64,000 bases of DNA from Ignavibacteria bacterium (GCA_012518115.1 JAAYTD010000087.1:86568-150567); one strand, 5' to 3'; shown: positions 8,536 through 20,009, counted from the first letter of the stretch. Numbers and translations are program-made. Notes: generated by a model not told the origin, from the sequence alone.

Positions 8536-10044
8536 TTAGTTAAGTTTTTTCTCTATATCCGAATATTTAGGATTATTAGTTTGTCCATAAATTTTCAGTA
8601 ATTTCAAATAGTATGCTTCTTTTTTGTTTTCAGAAATAATACTTTCCAATCTTTCTAATTTTATAAGTGTTTCTTCAAACTTATCTTTTGCACTTTTACC
8701 TAATACTAAATAAATTCCGCATAAATCGCCAATAGCATCAGGATCAGCACTAAATGCATCCGTTTTTATCACACGTTCAAAATTTTCTGCCGCTTTTCTT
8801 AAAAGAGGAAAGTAAGCGCTAGTGTCATAATCTTTAAGTTTACCAGCACCAATTTGCTCATTTTGTTCAGTTTGAATTAACGCAGCTTTATTTCCGTAGC
8901 AAGCAGCCACATTTCTTAATGCAGCAGTAAAGTTTGGATCAATACTTAATGCTTTTTCATATTGTTCTATAGCTTGATCAAATTGTTTATTTCCCATATA
9001 AACATCGCCTAATTGTGCTATAAAAATAGGATTTTTCGGATTTTTCTTCACATTTTCGTTAATAGCATTAATAGCTTCTTCAGGTCTGCCAAGTTCTTGA
9101 TAAAGAGCAACGATAGCAGAGTTTGCATCATCATCTAAAGGCGAAATAGAAGAAACCATTCTAAAGTATTCCAACGAAGTTTCTCTATCTTTTTTATGAA
9201 CATAATAAAGAGATGCTAAAGAAGAAATAGGTGCTGTAATATGGTCTGGCACAAGTTCGCGTTCACCTTCTAAAATATTTTTAGGTGGATCATAGCTCCA
9301 GCTTCTTACCGTGAAATCATTTGTTCCTTTAGGAGCTACTGACATCACAAATAAATCTTTGCCGTTAACTGTATATTTTTCTACAATTGAAGAATCACCG
9401 TCGTCAGAAAATTTAGCGCCTCTTAAAAACTTAACCTCTCCTATGTCTTTAAGTTTAGAAGTATTAGAGCCTACAAAGAAATTCTTTTCTTTAGCAATAT
9501 CAATAGAAGGTTGAATAACTTCTACATATTGTTTATAAGCTTTTATTGCTTCTTCCATATTCTCTGAATATTCATAACAAAGTCCAAGACGACGATAAGC
9601 TTCAAAAAAGTTAGGACGTACAATGACAACCCCTCGGAAAGATTGGATAGCTGTTTCTAAGTGCTTTTTATCCTTTGTGTGATAATAATTATTAAAAGCT
9701 TCCTGTCCTCTTTCTAATAATGATTTAAAAATTTGGAATTTAAATTGGATAGGTTTATCTTTTAATTTCGGATCATTAGCTACAAGTGGCTCTGCTTTAT
9801 CCATTAAAGCAATAGCATTTGGAATATCACCTTCGGTAAGTTTTAATTCAGCAAGTAAAATGTAAGCCTCTCCGTTTTTAGGATTTTTCTCCAATTCTTT
9901 TTGTAAGTTTTCAATTGCTTTAGGAATGTCACGATTTTTTATAGCAACTTTTGCTGTTGTCATTTCTTTCGATGAGCACTGAAAACCTTGCAAAACAATT
10001 GATGCAACAATTAATATCGCAATTAATTTAATGTAATGTTTCAA
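8536..10044 (-). CDS. TPR-repeat lipoprotein
   Basis: Lipobox-like IVLQGFQCSS; multiple TPR motifs (NPKNGEAYILLAELKL, DQAIEQYEKALSIDPNFTAALRNVAACYG). Confidence 0.8.
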   Translation of the reverse strand: MKHYIKLIAILIVASIVLQGFQCSSKEMTTAKVAIKNRDIPKAIENLQKELEKNPKNGEAYILLAELKLTEGDIPNAIALMDKAEPLVANDPKLKDKPIQFKFQIFKSLLERGQEAFNNYYHTKDKKHLETAIQSFRGVVIVRPNFFEAYRRLGLCYEYSENMEEAIKAYKQYVEVIQPSIDIAKEKNFFVGSNTSKLKDIGEVKFLRGAKFSDDGDSSIVEKYTVNGKDLFVMSVAPKGTNDFTVRSWSYDPPKNILEGERELVPDHITAPISSLASLYYVHKKDRETSLEYFRMVSSISPLDDDANSAIVALYQELGRPEEAINAINENVKKNPKNPIFIAQLGDVYMGNKQFDQAIEQYEKALSIDPNFTAALRNVAACYGNKAALIQTEQNEQIGAGKLKDYDTSAYFPLLRKAAENFERVIKTDAFSADPDAIGDLCGIYLVLGKSAKDKFEETLIKLERLESIISENKKEAYYLKLLKIYGQTNNPKYSDIEKKLN

Positions 10045-10232
10045 GTTCTTTACCTCAATAATTTTTAAATTTAATTTATTAATATTCCCTAATTTATAAC
10101 TTTATTGCGAAAAAACAAAATAATTTTCTATAATTCTGCTATAAAAAGAGATTTTTTTCTTGTTTTAAAAAAAACACAAGAAGTATCCGCTAAATATTAT
10201 GGTTTTTTTATAAAAAAATAGATATTTTTTTG

Positions 10233-10240
10233 TATCTTTG
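10233..10240 (+). promoter_or_regulatory. Candidate -7 element TATCTTTG upstream of thyX
   Basis: Match to TAnnTTTG 40 bp before the 10280 start codon. Confidence 0.45.
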
Positions 10241-10279
10241 TGATAATTAAAGAAATTCAAAGAAAATATTGATTTTATT

Positions 10280-11104
10280 ATGATAAATGTATTAGATAAT
10301 GGTTTTGTTCGTCTTGTTGACATGATGGGAGATGATTCGGCTATTGTACAAGCTGCTCGCACATCCTACGGAAAAGGAACAAAAACATTTAGTGAAGACA
10401 GAAAGCTAATTCGTTATTTAATGAGGAATAGACACACTTCCCCATTTGAAATGGTTGAGTTCAAATTTCATATTAAATTACCTATTTTTGTTGCACGTCA
10501 ATGGATTAGACACCGCACCGCAAACGTAAACGAGTATTCAGGACGTTATTCAGAAATGAAAAATGAATTTTACTTACCAGAAGTTGAAAGTGTTAGAAAG
10601 CAAAGTTTAACAAATAAACAAGGACGAGATGACGAAGAACTTTCGCCGAATGAAGCTAATGAATTTATCGCAGAATTAGAAAAATCTAACTCCTTACAAT
10701 TTGAATCATATCAAAACTTCATAGATAAAGGAATTGCACGCGAGCTAGCTAGGATTAATCTTCCATTGTCAATTTATACCGAATGGTATTGGAAAATAGA
10801 TTTACATAACTTGTTCCATTTCTTAAAGTTACGACTTGATAGTCATGCACAACTTGAAATACGTCTTTATGCCGAAGTAATTGCTGAAATACTTAAAGAA
10901 AAAGTTCCTTTAGCTTATGAAGCTTTTGAAGATTATATTTTAGAAGCAGTAAATTTTTCAAAAAAAGAACAAATCGCTTTATCTAAATTCTGTAGTAATT
11001 TTGACCTTAATGATGAAACTTTACTTGATTTAGGACTTGATAAACGCGAAATAACAGAATTTAGAAATAAAATTTCAAAGCTGCAAAATAAACAATCAAT
11101 GTAA
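10280..11104 (+). CDS. thyX: Flavin-dependent thymidylate synthase
   Basis: RHRTANVNEYSGRYS matches the ThyX motif RHRxxxxxxxSxRYS. Confidence 0.95.
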   Translation: MINVLDNGFVRLVDMMGDDSAIVQAARTSYGKGTKTFSEDRKLIRYLMRNRHTSPFEMVEFKFHIKLPIFVARQWIRHRTANVNEYSGRYSEMKNEFYLPEVESVRKQSLTNKQGRDDEELSPNEANEFIAELEKSNSLQFESYQNFIDKGIARELARINLPLSIYTEWYWKIDLHNLFHFLKLRLDSHAQLEIRLYAEVIAEILKEKVPLAYEAFEDYILEAVNFSKKEQIALSKFCSNFDLNDETLLDLGLDKREITEFRNKISKLQNKQSM

Positions 11105-11143
11105 TAGTATTACCAACAATAAAAATTTTAATAATAGTAAAAA

Positions 11144-12148
11144 ATGAAAATGAAAATTTTATTTATTGTGTTAGTATTATTAGCTGTTAATAATACTTCT
11201 TTGGCTCAATCTAAATTACAAGCCACAGAAATAGAAAACACTGAAGAAAATTTAGATGTTAAAGAACTGAATTTCCGTTTTATGTATCGTTTTGCACCAA
11301 GAACGTTTTTTATTTATAAGTGTACAATAGACACTGAAATACTTCGTGCTTTTCCCGACTCCTCGACCAAAAATTTCAAACGAAAAGAAGAAGTTTATAT
11401 AACTTTACGTGATCCTTCAGGTGAAAAAGATGGTTTTGTTGAATTAAATACAGGAATTGATTCTATTAACTATGAATTTTCCGACGGGGAAAAAACTATT
11501 AAATGGTGGTCTCAAAGTGATCACGATCCTTATCCAACAAATCCGGACTTTGATAAACGTTCTGCTCTAATCGGACAATTTTTTATCTCAACTATATCAC
11601 CATATTTTGAAGTTGCTAAAATTGAAGGCGACTTTTTGCAACGTGCAAAAGATAACATAGATGATATGTCAGATACAACTCTACGCTTTATATTTCAGCA
11701 AGCACTATCAGATGAAAATTTGAAGCTATACACGGACTTAAATAAAAATGTAATTAAAAACGGTAGATTTAAAAGAGATTCAACTTGGAAAATGAAGTTT
11801 TCTATTCCTATTGAAGGAATAAATTATACATGTGATACTGCTAATGTAACGTTTTATCTATATGATACAAAAAATTACCATATAAAAGCCGAAATGCCTT
11901 TTATGAAACCAGACTACAATACCGTTGTGCCGATAGTTGGTCTTGATAGAGTACTTTCAACTGTAGATTCAGCAAGTAAGTCGTCAGGATATTGGGATGT
12001 TACACTATCGCCACGTGGAAGGTTTGAAGAAGCAACAGGTGAATTTAATACTATAGCTAATATAAAATTAGATGAAGCTTTGGTAACCGATACTATTAAA
12101 ACAAAAATAAATTTCAAGTTATTAGAAACATATAGATGGAAAGATTAA
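11144..12148 (+). CDS. Secreted hypothetical protein
   Basis: 334 aa ORF with N-terminal signal peptide (MKMKILFIVLVLLAVNNTSLAQ). Confidence 0.6.
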   Translation: MKMKILFIVLVLLAVNNTSLAQSKLQATEIENTEENLDVKELNFRFMYRFAPRTFFIYKCTIDTEILRAFPDSSTKNFKRKEEVYITLRDPSGEKDGFVELNTGIDSINYEFSDGEKTIKWWSQSDHDPYPTNPDFDKRSALIGQFFISTISPYFEVAKIEGDFLQRAKDNIDDMSDTTLRFIFQQALSDENLKLYTDLNKNVIKNGRFKRDSTWKMKFSIPIEGINYTCDTANVTFYLYDTKNYHIKAEMPFMKPDYNTVVPIVGLDRVLSTVDSASKSSGYWDVTLSPRGRFEEATGEFNTIANIKLDEALVTDTIKTKINFKLLETYRWKD

Positions 12149-12165
12149 TTCTATAAAATTATATT

Positions 12166-13350
12166 ATGAAGCTTACATTAGAACTTGCAAATGAATTTTT
12201 TCGCGGTTTTTATATAGAACGTTGGAATGATATAATACGCCCTATGCCATTTTATGAAATTGATAAGCATGGGCATAAATTAATAATAGCTTACTGTATT
12301 GCTAAGTATGAAGAAAATAAAGGTAATAAAATTGAATGGGAAACTATTATAAAAGATTCTGTTTTTGAACTTTTAAGACGAATTATCATATCTGACATTA
12401 AGTCCCCTATTTATCAAGAAATTAGAAAAGAACAACAAGTATTTCATCATTTAAATGAATATGTATTTAAAAAGTTAGAAAATAAATTTGGCGATGAAAC
12501 TCTAAAAAATGATTTTAAACTTTTTTTAGATAGCTCAAATGATAGAACTTCTTTAACTCATCAAGTTATAGATGCTGCACATACTTACGCTAGCTATTGG
12601 GAATTTAGAATAGTAGAAGCTACAAACCCATTTACTTATCAGAACGAAAAAACAAAATGGGAATTAACGAAAAGAGTTGCTCCTTATCTTCATCTTGAAG
12701 GCATATCTAGGCTATTGTCTAACTTTTCAATTACTAACTTTATAGATCTTTGCGGACAATTGCGATTTCAAATACGCTGGTCGCAAACTCCAAGAGTTCC
12801 AAAAACATCAGTGCTTGGACACGTTATGTTAGTTGCCGTTTTTACTTACTTATTATCTTTAGATGTAACTTCTTGTGAAAAAAGGATTTACAATAATTTC
12901 TTCGGTGGCATATTCCACGATTTACCTGAAACGGTAACGCGTGATATAATTTCACCTGTAAAAAAATCTTCGCCTGAATTAGATAGTTTAATTTCTCATA
13001 TTGAAAAAAAATTGACTGAAAAGGAAATTTATCCTTATTTAGATGAAAAATGGATCGATGAAATTAAATACTTTACGCAAGATGAATTCAAAAACAAAAT
13101 TATTGACGGTGGCACTACTAAATTTGTAACCATTGATGAAATCAATAAACAATACGATCACTCTGATTTTTCCCCTTATGACGGTGAAATAGTTCGATTT
13201 GCCGACCATTTTTCAGCATATTTAGAAGCTACAAATTCTATTAAATCTGGAATAAAATCCGATGAATTAATTATCGCAGCAAACGACTTAAAAGAATTTT
13301 ATTTAGACAAAAAAATCTGTGATTTGGATATATCTGTTCTATTCAAATAA
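12166..13350 (+). CDS. HD-domain phosphohydrolase
   Basis: SVLGHVMLVAVFTYLLS...NNFFGGIFHDLPETVTRDIISPVKKS...EIVRFADHFSAYLEA. Confidence 0.8.
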   Translation: MKLTLELANEFFRGFYIERWNDIIRPMPFYEIDKHGHKLIIAYCIAKYEENKGNKIEWETIIKDSVFELLRRIIISDIKSPIYQEIRKEQQVFHHLNEYVFKKLENKFGDETLKNDFKLFLDSSNDRTSLTHQVIDAAHTYASYWEFRIVEATNPFTYQNEKTKWELTKRVAPYLHLEGISRLLSNFSITNFIDLCGQLRFQIRWSQTPRVPKTSVLGHVMLVAVFTYLLSLDVTSCEKRIYNNFFGGIFHDLPETVTRDIISPVKKSSPELDSLISHIEKKLTEKEIYPYLDEKWIDEIKYFTQDEFKNKIIDGGTTKFVTIDEINKQYDHSDFSPYDGEIVRFADHFSAYLEATNSIKSGIKSDELIIAANDLKEFYLDKKICDLDISVLFK

Positions 13351-13414
13351 AAAAGTTAGTTAAGTATTAACTTTTTCAAAACTTAGTATTTTTCTATAAT
13401 ATAATAAAAAAAAT

Positions 13415-16192
13415 ATGGAAATGAACATTTTAAATAACAACAAAGCAATTTTTATTATTTTCTTATTATTACTCTCCTCTCTTTCTTTACAAGCAAAACG
13501 CAATTTTACATTTGATGATGCAATGAAGTTTGAAGCTTTACGCAATCCTATTATATCAAACGACGGAAAATGGTTTGCTTATGAAGCTAAGCAAGATAGA
13601 GGCGATGTAACTGCACACATAAATTCAACAATTGATTCGGCTGTAGTTTTTCGTATAAAAAATGCAAGTAACATTAAATTTGCAAACAATTCTAAGTGGG
13701 TTGCTATGGCAATTAATTCTACTCAAATGGAAAAAGAAAATGCAAAAATTTCAAAAGATAAGTTAGAGAATAACTCTTTGAAATTAATAGAATTAGAAAC
13801 TAAAGTTGAATATGATGCGGAAGATTTAGATAAGTTTGTTTTTTCTGAAGATTCTAAATGGCTAGCTTATTCTAAAAAAGCGGACAAAAATAAACCTAAA
13901 ATGGAAAAATTTAAAGAAAAATCTTTAGGAACAGATTTAATTTTACATCATCTAGCTTCTGGTACAGATATTACAATAAATTGGGTTTCTGAATTTGCTT
14001 TTGACACAAACGCGCGCTATATTTTCTATGTTGTTTCTTCACCAAAAGGCAAAAAAGACGGTGTCTATAGACGAGAATTAACAAGAGAATTTGCACCAGA
14101 AAAAGTAATAATTACTAGAGAAAACACACATTTTTCAAATATAGCTTGGAGTAAAACTGCTAATTCTTTAGCGTTTCTTTCTGCACCTTTAAGCGAAAAA
14201 GGAGAACCTGAAAACTGCTCATTAAATTTATGGCAAGAAAACGCAGATGAAGTAAAAACAGCTATTGCCGACTCTACTTGTCCTGAAAATTGGTACTTAC
14301 CGCATAAAAATTCTTTGACTTGGGCTGAAGATTTTAATCTACTTTATTTCGGTTTAAAACCTTTAAGTGAAAAATTTATAGAAAAAGAAGCTGTTAAGTT
14401 CAAAGAAGAAAACTTTTATGATACAGATACATTACTTGCAAAATCGGAAGTCTATGTATGGCATTGGAACGATCCATATACAATTCCTCAACAGATAAAT
14501 CAATGGGATAAATGGCGAAAAGACCAAACTTATTATGCAGTGTATAGTTTTTTAGAAGATAAATATATTCAACTAGCTGATACATTAGTTCCGCAAGTTA
14601 TTCCCGCAAATAATTTAGACTTCGCAATCGCTTATAGCTATATGCCTTACCGTAAAGAAACAACTTGGTATGGCACTTATAGAGACATATATTGCATAAA
14701 TCTCAAAACAGGTAAAAAAAATAAAGTTGTTGAAAAAATAGAAGAAAATGGTTCGCTTTCTCAAAGCGGAAAATTCATTGTTTATTATAAAGATAAACAT
14801 TGGTTTTTATACAACACGGAAAAAGATGAAGCTATAAGTATCACTCAAAATTTAGATAATCCATTTTATAATATTTTTCAAGATATTCCTTCAAATATCT
14901 ATAGCTGTGGATTTGGTGGTTGGGTTGATAACGACAAAGGATTTTTCTTGTATGACAATTGGGATATTTGGTATTTTGAAACGGCGAACCTTACGAATAA
15001 TAAGATAATTACAAAAGGTGAAGGAAAAGAAAAAAACATAAAATTTACTTTAAGAAAAATTGATAGAGATAAAAAATACTTTAATTCAACTGAGGATATT
15101 ATTGTTCATGCTTTTGATAAAAATAATAAAAATTCTGGATACTTTATTGCAAATTTAACGACAGGAAATTTTTCAAATAGCTATCAAATGACAAATCAAT
15201 ATTTGCAATCTATAAGAAAAGTAAAGGATAAAGATCAAATTGTTTTTTCTCAAGAAAAATATGATGTTTTTCCAAATTATTGGATAGCTGATTTGCAATT
15301 TAATTCACTTAGACGCATTTCTCACTTGAACTTAGCAATAAAAGATACATTTAATTGGGGTACAACAGAACTGTTTGAATGGAAATATCAAGATACTATT
15401 TTACAAGGTTACTTAATTAAACCTGATAATTTTAATCCTAAGAAAAAATATCCCGTATTCGTATATTTTTACGATCAAATGTCTTCCCGAATGAACAGAT
15501 TTTATATGCCGAATGTTACGCATCGTCCTGTAAATCAAGTATATATGGATAATTATATAATGTTTTTCCCTGATATAAAATATGGAGTAGGAAGTCCTGG
15601 ACCTGATGCTGTAAATTGTATTCTTAGCGGTTGTCGCGAGCTAGCTAAAACGGGAATAATTGACACAAATAAATCTTGCATACAAGGACATTCTTGGGGC
15701 GGTTATCAAACGGCTTATCTTGTTACTCAAACTGATTTCTTCTCAGCAGCTTGTGCTGGCGCTCCTGTTGGTAATATGACAAGCGCTTATAGCGGCATTA
15801 GACTTGGTTCAGGTAGAGTGAGACAATTCCAATACGAAGCTCAACAAAGTAGAATAGGTGGCAACTTATGGGACTCATTGCAAGCATATATACGTAATTC
15901 ACCTGTATTTTTTGCTAATAAAATGAAAACTCCACTTCTAATTGAATTTGGCGATATTGATGAAGCAGTTCCTTGGGAACAAGGGATCGAATTATATATG
16001 GCTATGAGACGAGCTCAAGCACCAGCTATAATGCTACAATATGTGAATGAACCTCATTGGCAAACTCGATACTGGAATAAATTAGATTATTCCATAAAAA
16101 TGAAAGAATTTTTTGATCATTATGTTCTGGGTAAACCTGCTCCTGATTGGATAATTAAAGGACAAGCTTATAAAGGCGAAAATTTTAAGTAG
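13415..16192 (+). CDS. S9 family (prolyl oligopeptidase-like) peptidase
   Basis: 925 aa; GHSWGGYQTAYLVTQTDFFSAACAGAPVGN nucleophile elbow, LLIEFGDIDEAVPW, NEPHWQ; N-terminal beta-propeller-like region. Confidence 0.85.
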   Translation: MEMNILNNNKAIFIIFLLLLSSLSLQAKRNFTFDDAMKFEALRNPIISNDGKWFAYEAKQDRGDVTAHINSTIDSAVVFRIKNASNIKFANNSKWVAMAINSTQMEKENAKISKDKLENNSLKLIELETKVEYDAEDLDKFVFSEDSKWLAYSKKADKNKPKMEKFKEKSLGTDLILHHLASGTDITINWVSEFAFDTNARYIFYVVSSPKGKKDGVYRRELTREFAPEKVIITRENTHFSNIAWSKTANSLAFLSAPLSEKGEPENCSLNLWQENADEVKTAIADSTCPENWYLPHKNSLTWAEDFNLLYFGLKPLSEKFIEKEAVKFKEENFYDTDTLLAKSEVYVWHWNDPYTIPQQINQWDKWRKDQTYYAVYSFLEDKYIQLADTLVPQVIPANNLDFAIAYSYMPYRKETTWYGTYRDIYCINLKTGKKNKVVEKIEENGSLSQSGKFIVYYKDKHWFLYNTEKDEAISITQNLDNPFYNIFQDIPSNIYSCGFGGWVDNDKGFFLYDNWDIWYFETANLTNNKIITKGEGKEKNIKFTLRKIDRDKKYFNSTEDIIVHAFDKNNKNSGYFIANLTTGNFSNSYQMTNQYLQSIRKVKDKDQIVFSQEKYDVFPNYWIADLQFNSLRRISHLNLAIKDTFNWGTTELFEWKYQDTILQGYLIKPDNFNPKKKYPVFVYFYDQMSSRMNRFYMPNVTHRPVNQVYMDNYIMFFPDIKYGVGSPGPDAVNCILSGCRELAKTGIIDTNKSCIQGHSWGGYQTAYLVTQTDFFSAACAGAPVGNMTSAYSGIRLGSGRVRQFQYEAQQSRIGGNLWDSLQAYIRNSPVFFANKMKTPLLIEFGDIDEAVPWEQGIELYMAMRRAQAPAIMLQYVNEPHWQTRYWNKLDYSIKMKEFFDHYVLGKPAPDWIIKGQAYKGENFK

Positions 16193-16197
16193 ATGTT

Positions 16198-16350
16198 TTG
16201 TCTGAACTGTGATTTTTTGATTTATATGATTACCGTGATTTATAAGGGATTGGTGAAATTCCCCTTCGGGACGAAGGGGTGGCAAGCGCTAGCTTGACGG
16301 GGTAGTCATTTTTTGTCTGAACTATGATTTATATGATTAGTGTAATTTTA
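16198..16350. repeat. Dispersed composite repeat (family C - A - C)
   Basis: TGTCTGAACTGTGATTTTTTGATTTATATGATT...TTCCCCTTCGGGACGAAGGGGTGGCAAGCGCTAGCTTGACGGGGTAGTC...TGTCTGAACTATGATTTATATGATTAG. Confidence 0.85.
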
Positions 16351-16461
16351 AAACTAATTAATATATAATTCAATACAATAAAAAGACACGTAAAAAAATA
16401 TGTATCTTTTTCTTTTTGCAAAACTAATGTCAAAAAAATATTTCTCACTTGTTACCTTCTA

Positions 16462-17265
16462 TTATCTTATAGCTTCCCATTCTTTAGAAGCCGATTTATT
16501 AAAGAACATTACTGTTATAGCGTTTAATGTCCAAAACCATATCGTTTTCATATAGCCATATTTTCTAAATCTACGAGGCGACTCCATAATTAGTAATTTT
16601 TCAGAAAATTTTATATTATATCCATTTTTTGCGATTCTTCTATATAGATCAAAATCTTCGCCTGCTGCAAATTTTTCGTTATATCCTCCAAGTTCTGTAA
16701 AAACTTTTTTTCTTATTATTTGGCATTCTCCACGTCCCATACCAAGTCCGATAAAATTCAAAAACTTAACATAATTATTATGCAAAAAGTAGAAAATTTT
16801 ATCTCTAACTAGTTCTTCTTCTTCAAATGCTTTAACTTTGCAAGCTATTGCATCGCTTTGGCTTGCATCATCTGCCCATTTACTAATATACTCTAAAAAG
16901 TCAATAATATTTTGAGGCATACAATCAGCATTCAAAAATACTAATACATCAGAGCTAGCTACATTAGCTCCACAATTTCTACCTTCTGAAATAGTTTGTT
17001 TTTCTTCTTTGACTTTTTCTACTACTTTATCTGCATATTTTTTAGCTATTTCCAAAGTTTTATCCGTACTACCGCCGTCGCTTACAATTAGTTCAAATTT
17101 ATATTTTTTACGTAGCGAAGTATCAAATTTTTTTAATAACTGTTCTAAAATAGCTTCTTCAAAATAAGTAGGTACTATAATACTAAATTTCAAAGTACTT
17201 TTTTCTATCTCTGTAGTTTTATTTTTTCTTGTTTTTGCAACTGTTTTTTGTGTTATAGTATTCAA
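16462..17265 (-). CDS. Glycosyltransferase family 2
   Basis: FSIIVPTYFEEAILEQLL...ELIVSDGGSTDKTLEIAKKYAD...FLNADCMP. Confidence 0.88.
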   Translation of the reverse strand: MNTITQKTVAKTRKNKTTEIEKSTLKFSIIVPTYFEEAILEQLLKKFDTSLRKKYKFELIVSDGGSTDKTLEIAKKYADKVVEKVKEEKQTISEGRNCGANVASSDVLVFLNADCMPQNIIDFLEYISKWADDASQSDAIACKVKAFEEEELVRDKIFYFLHNNYVKFLNFIGLGMGRGECQIIRKKVFTELGGYNEKFAAGEDFDLYRRIAKNGYNIKFSEKLLIMESPRRFRKYGYMKTIWFWTLNAITVMFFNKSASKEWEAIR

Positions 17266-17295
17266 TCTAATATTCCTTTTTTTATATAGTACTAG

Positions 17296-19701
17296 CTAGC
17301 GTAAATTAACAATTGTAACTCCTGCACCACCTTCAACGAGCTCCCCTAAGCGAAAAGATTTTATATTTCCCATATATTCCAATTGTTCGTGTATTGCTTG
17401 TCTTAGAGCTCCTGTCCCTTTTCCGTGAATTATTGTTACAAAATCTGCGTTTCCCATTATAGCTTGTGCAATAAAATCAGCAACTTCTTTCAAAGCTTCT
17501 TCCGCTCTCATTCCTCGCAAATCTAATTTAGTTTTAACATCAAGTTTAAGATAATCAACAATTTCCGATTGTTTTTTATAAGTTTTCGGCTTTTCAATTT
17601 TATCTTTATCTTTGTAATAAAGCTGTTCAAAAGGCAAGCGAAACTTTATTCCGTTGAAATCAATTAGTGCAATTTTAGCATCATTATCAGCTTCAAGTAC
17701 TTCACCTATTTGAGAATTTTCTATCATAGCGACAGTATCTCCTATTTCAAGATGTTTCACTTTTTTAGCATCATCTATTCGTGCTAATTTTAATTCTTGC
17801 ACTTCTTTGCCCAACTTTTCTCTTTTTTTATTAAGATCTGCTTTAACTTCTTTCGGATTTCGTTTTCCTTCTTTTAGTTCGCGTAATATATTTTCTGAGA
17901 GTGCGTTAGTATTTTGCAAAATCTCATAAGCTTCTAATTTTGCTTTATCTATGATTTCCTTTCGTTTAATTTTCAAATCTTTAGCACGTTCCTCAACTTC
18001 GTTTTTTAACTTTTCATATTTATTTTTTTCACGTTGTGCTGCGGTCAATGTTTCTTCTGCTGCTTTATGATATTTTTGCAAAACAGCTATACTTTGTTCT
18101 ATTTCTTTTTGTTTATTTCCTAAATATTTTTTTGCTCTCTTTAATACTTTGGACGATATTCCCATATTTTGAGCCAAAAAGAATGCGTATGAATTACCGG
18201 GTATTCCAGACAGGAAATTATAAGTCGGTTTTAATGCATTTTCATTAAATTCCAAAGAAGCATTATCAATAACTTCACGATTTAAAGCATAAGTTTTCAA
18301 AGAAGATTGATGAGTTGTTGCGATAAAAAACAGGTTAAGTTCTATAAACGTATCAAGGATACCAGCTGCTAGAGCTCCTCCTTCCTGCGGATCTGTTCCC
18401 GACCCAATTTCATCAATTAAAACAAGCGATTTTGCATCGGCAACATCAAGAATTCTTTTTAATTTTAGAAGCTGTGAGCTAAAAGTACTTAAATTATTTT
18501 CTATCGATTGATGGTCGCCTATAGCTGAATAAACAGTTCTAAAATTAGTATGTACCTCACCTAATGGAAAAAAACCGCTCAGCGCCAAAAGAACATTTAA
18601 TCCGATACTTTTCAATGCTACTGTTTTTCCGCCTGCATTAGGTCCAGAAATAAGATGTCCACGTTTTTCTTCCGAAAAATCAATAGATAGTGGCACAACA
18701 TTTTTTTTACCAAGAGAATGAACAAGAAGTGGATGATATATTTTACTAATATAAATCTCATTTTTTTCGCTTATAACTGGCTTAACTCCCCCAAATTGTA
18801 AAGCATATTGAGCTTTTGCATATAAAGCATCTAAATGCCCAACAATTTCATAAGTATCAAATAACATTGACGATTTAGATGCTATTTCAGAAGTTAATCT
18901 TCTTAAGATATTATAAATTTCTCGCTGTTCTTCTACTTTTAGCAAGGAAATTTCATTGTTCATCTCTATAACTTCTGTAGGTTCTAAAAAAACAGTTGCA
19001 CCTGTTTGCGAAACACTATGAATTATACCTGTTATATGTCGTTTATGTTCCGCTTTAATAGGCAAAACAAAACGTCCATCTCGCACTGTAAAAAATTCTT
19101 CTTGCGTAAAATTTTCATCTGAATATTGCTTTACAATTCTATTCATTCGCGACCGCAAACGATTAGATTTTTCAGCAATTTCTATACGTATTCGCTGTAA
19201 CTCCTTTGTAGCATTATCTTTTATTTCCCCTGTTTCATCAATAGCTGCTAAAATATCTTTCTGCAAAACAGGATCATCAAAAATATGATTAGCTTCTTCA
19301 TTTAAAAGTAAATATTTATCTGATCTAATCGTTAAAAATAGTTTTAGATTGTGTGCTACACGAATTACATCTAAAACTGACAAAATTTCACCGGTGTCTA
19401 AAACTGAATTTTCAATTTTTGATTTTTTTAGAACACTTCTAATATCACTTATATTTTCAAAAGGAATTTCTTCATCAGAAATTAGCAAACGCACCATCTC
19501 ATCTATCATAGAATGTTCAGTTTCCAGCCAAGATAAATCATTCTGTGGTAGAGCTAATTTTACTAATTCACGACCTTTTTCTGATAAACATTTATTAGAA
19601 ATAAATTCCAAAACACTGAAATACTCAAGTTCTTCCAGTGTTTCTTTTTGCATTTTTTCTTCTAACTTCTCAAAAGAGAAAGTGTTACTATCTATCCTCA
19701 T
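17296..19701 (-). CDS. mutS2: Endonuclease MutS2
   Basis: Walker A SGPNAGGKT, VLIDEIGSGTDPQEGGALAAGIL, C-terminal Smr domain (LDLRGMRAEEAL...IIHGKGTGALR). Confidence 0.95.
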   Translation of the reverse strand: MRIDSNTFSFEKLEEKMQKETLEELEYFSVLEFISNKCLSEKGRELVKLALPQNDLSWLETEHSMIDEMVRLLISDEEIPFENISDIRSVLKKSKIENSVLDTGEILSVLDVIRVAHNLKLFLTIRSDKYLLLNEEANHIFDDPVLQKDILAAIDETGEIKDNATKELQRIRIEIAEKSNRLRSRMNRIVKQYSDENFTQEEFFTVRDGRFVLPIKAEHKRHITGIIHSVSQTGATVFLEPTEVIEMNNEISLLKVEEQREIYNILRRLTSEIASKSSMLFDTYEIVGHLDALYAKAQYALQFGGVKPVISEKNEIYISKIYHPLLVHSLGKKNVVPLSIDFSEEKRGHLISGPNAGGKTVALKSIGLNVLLALSGFFPLGEVHTNFRTVYSAIGDHQSIENNLSTFSSQLLKLKRILDVADAKSLVLIDEIGSGTDPQEGGALAAGILDTFIELNLFFIATTHQSSLKTYALNREVIDNASLEFNENALKPTYNFLSGIPGNSYAFFLAQNMGISSKVLKRAKKYLGNKQKEIEQSIAVLQKYHKAAEETLTAAQREKNKYEKLKNEVEERAKDLKIKRKEIIDKAKLEAYEILQNTNALSENILRELKEGKRNPKEVKADLNKKREKLGKEVQELKLARIDDAKKVKHLEIGDTVAMIENSQIGEVLEADNDAKIALIDFNGIKFRLPFEQLYYKDKDKIEKPKTYKKQSEIVDYLKLDVKTKLDLRGMRAEEALKEVADFIAQAIMGNADFVTIIHGKGTGALRQAIHEQLEYMGNIKSFRLGELVEGGAGVTIVNLR

Positions 19702-19935
19702 TTATAAAAAAAATAAATTATCCTAAACCTCAATACAAATATAAGTAATTTTTGCAAATTATATATTGAAATCGTTTAATTTTTACCTAAGTAATACCAA
19801 ATTGAATTATATAATTAGTTCAAAAATTTCCTTTGGTGCAAATGTCGGGGTGTGTCGCAACACGCCCTACGCAGTTTGACGAAGTGTTTAATAAAAAAAT
19901 CCAACTATTTTAAAACAATAAAACAATTGGATTAG

Positions 19936-20009
19936 CTCCTGAGGAGGGACTTGAACCCCCGACCCTCTGATTAACAGTCAGATGCTCTAACCAGCTGAGC
20001 TACTCAGGA
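19936..20009 (-). tRNA. tRNA-Asn (GTT)
   Basis: TCCTGAG/CTCAGGA acceptor pairing, D arm GCTCAGCTGGTTAGAGC, anticodon arm CTGACTGTTAATCAG, T arm GGGTTCAAGTCCC-like. Confidence 0.93.

Noticed and set aside
16082-16285. Minus-strand 67-aa ORF
   Set aside because: Translation of a repeat and the antisense of the S9 peptidase 3' end.
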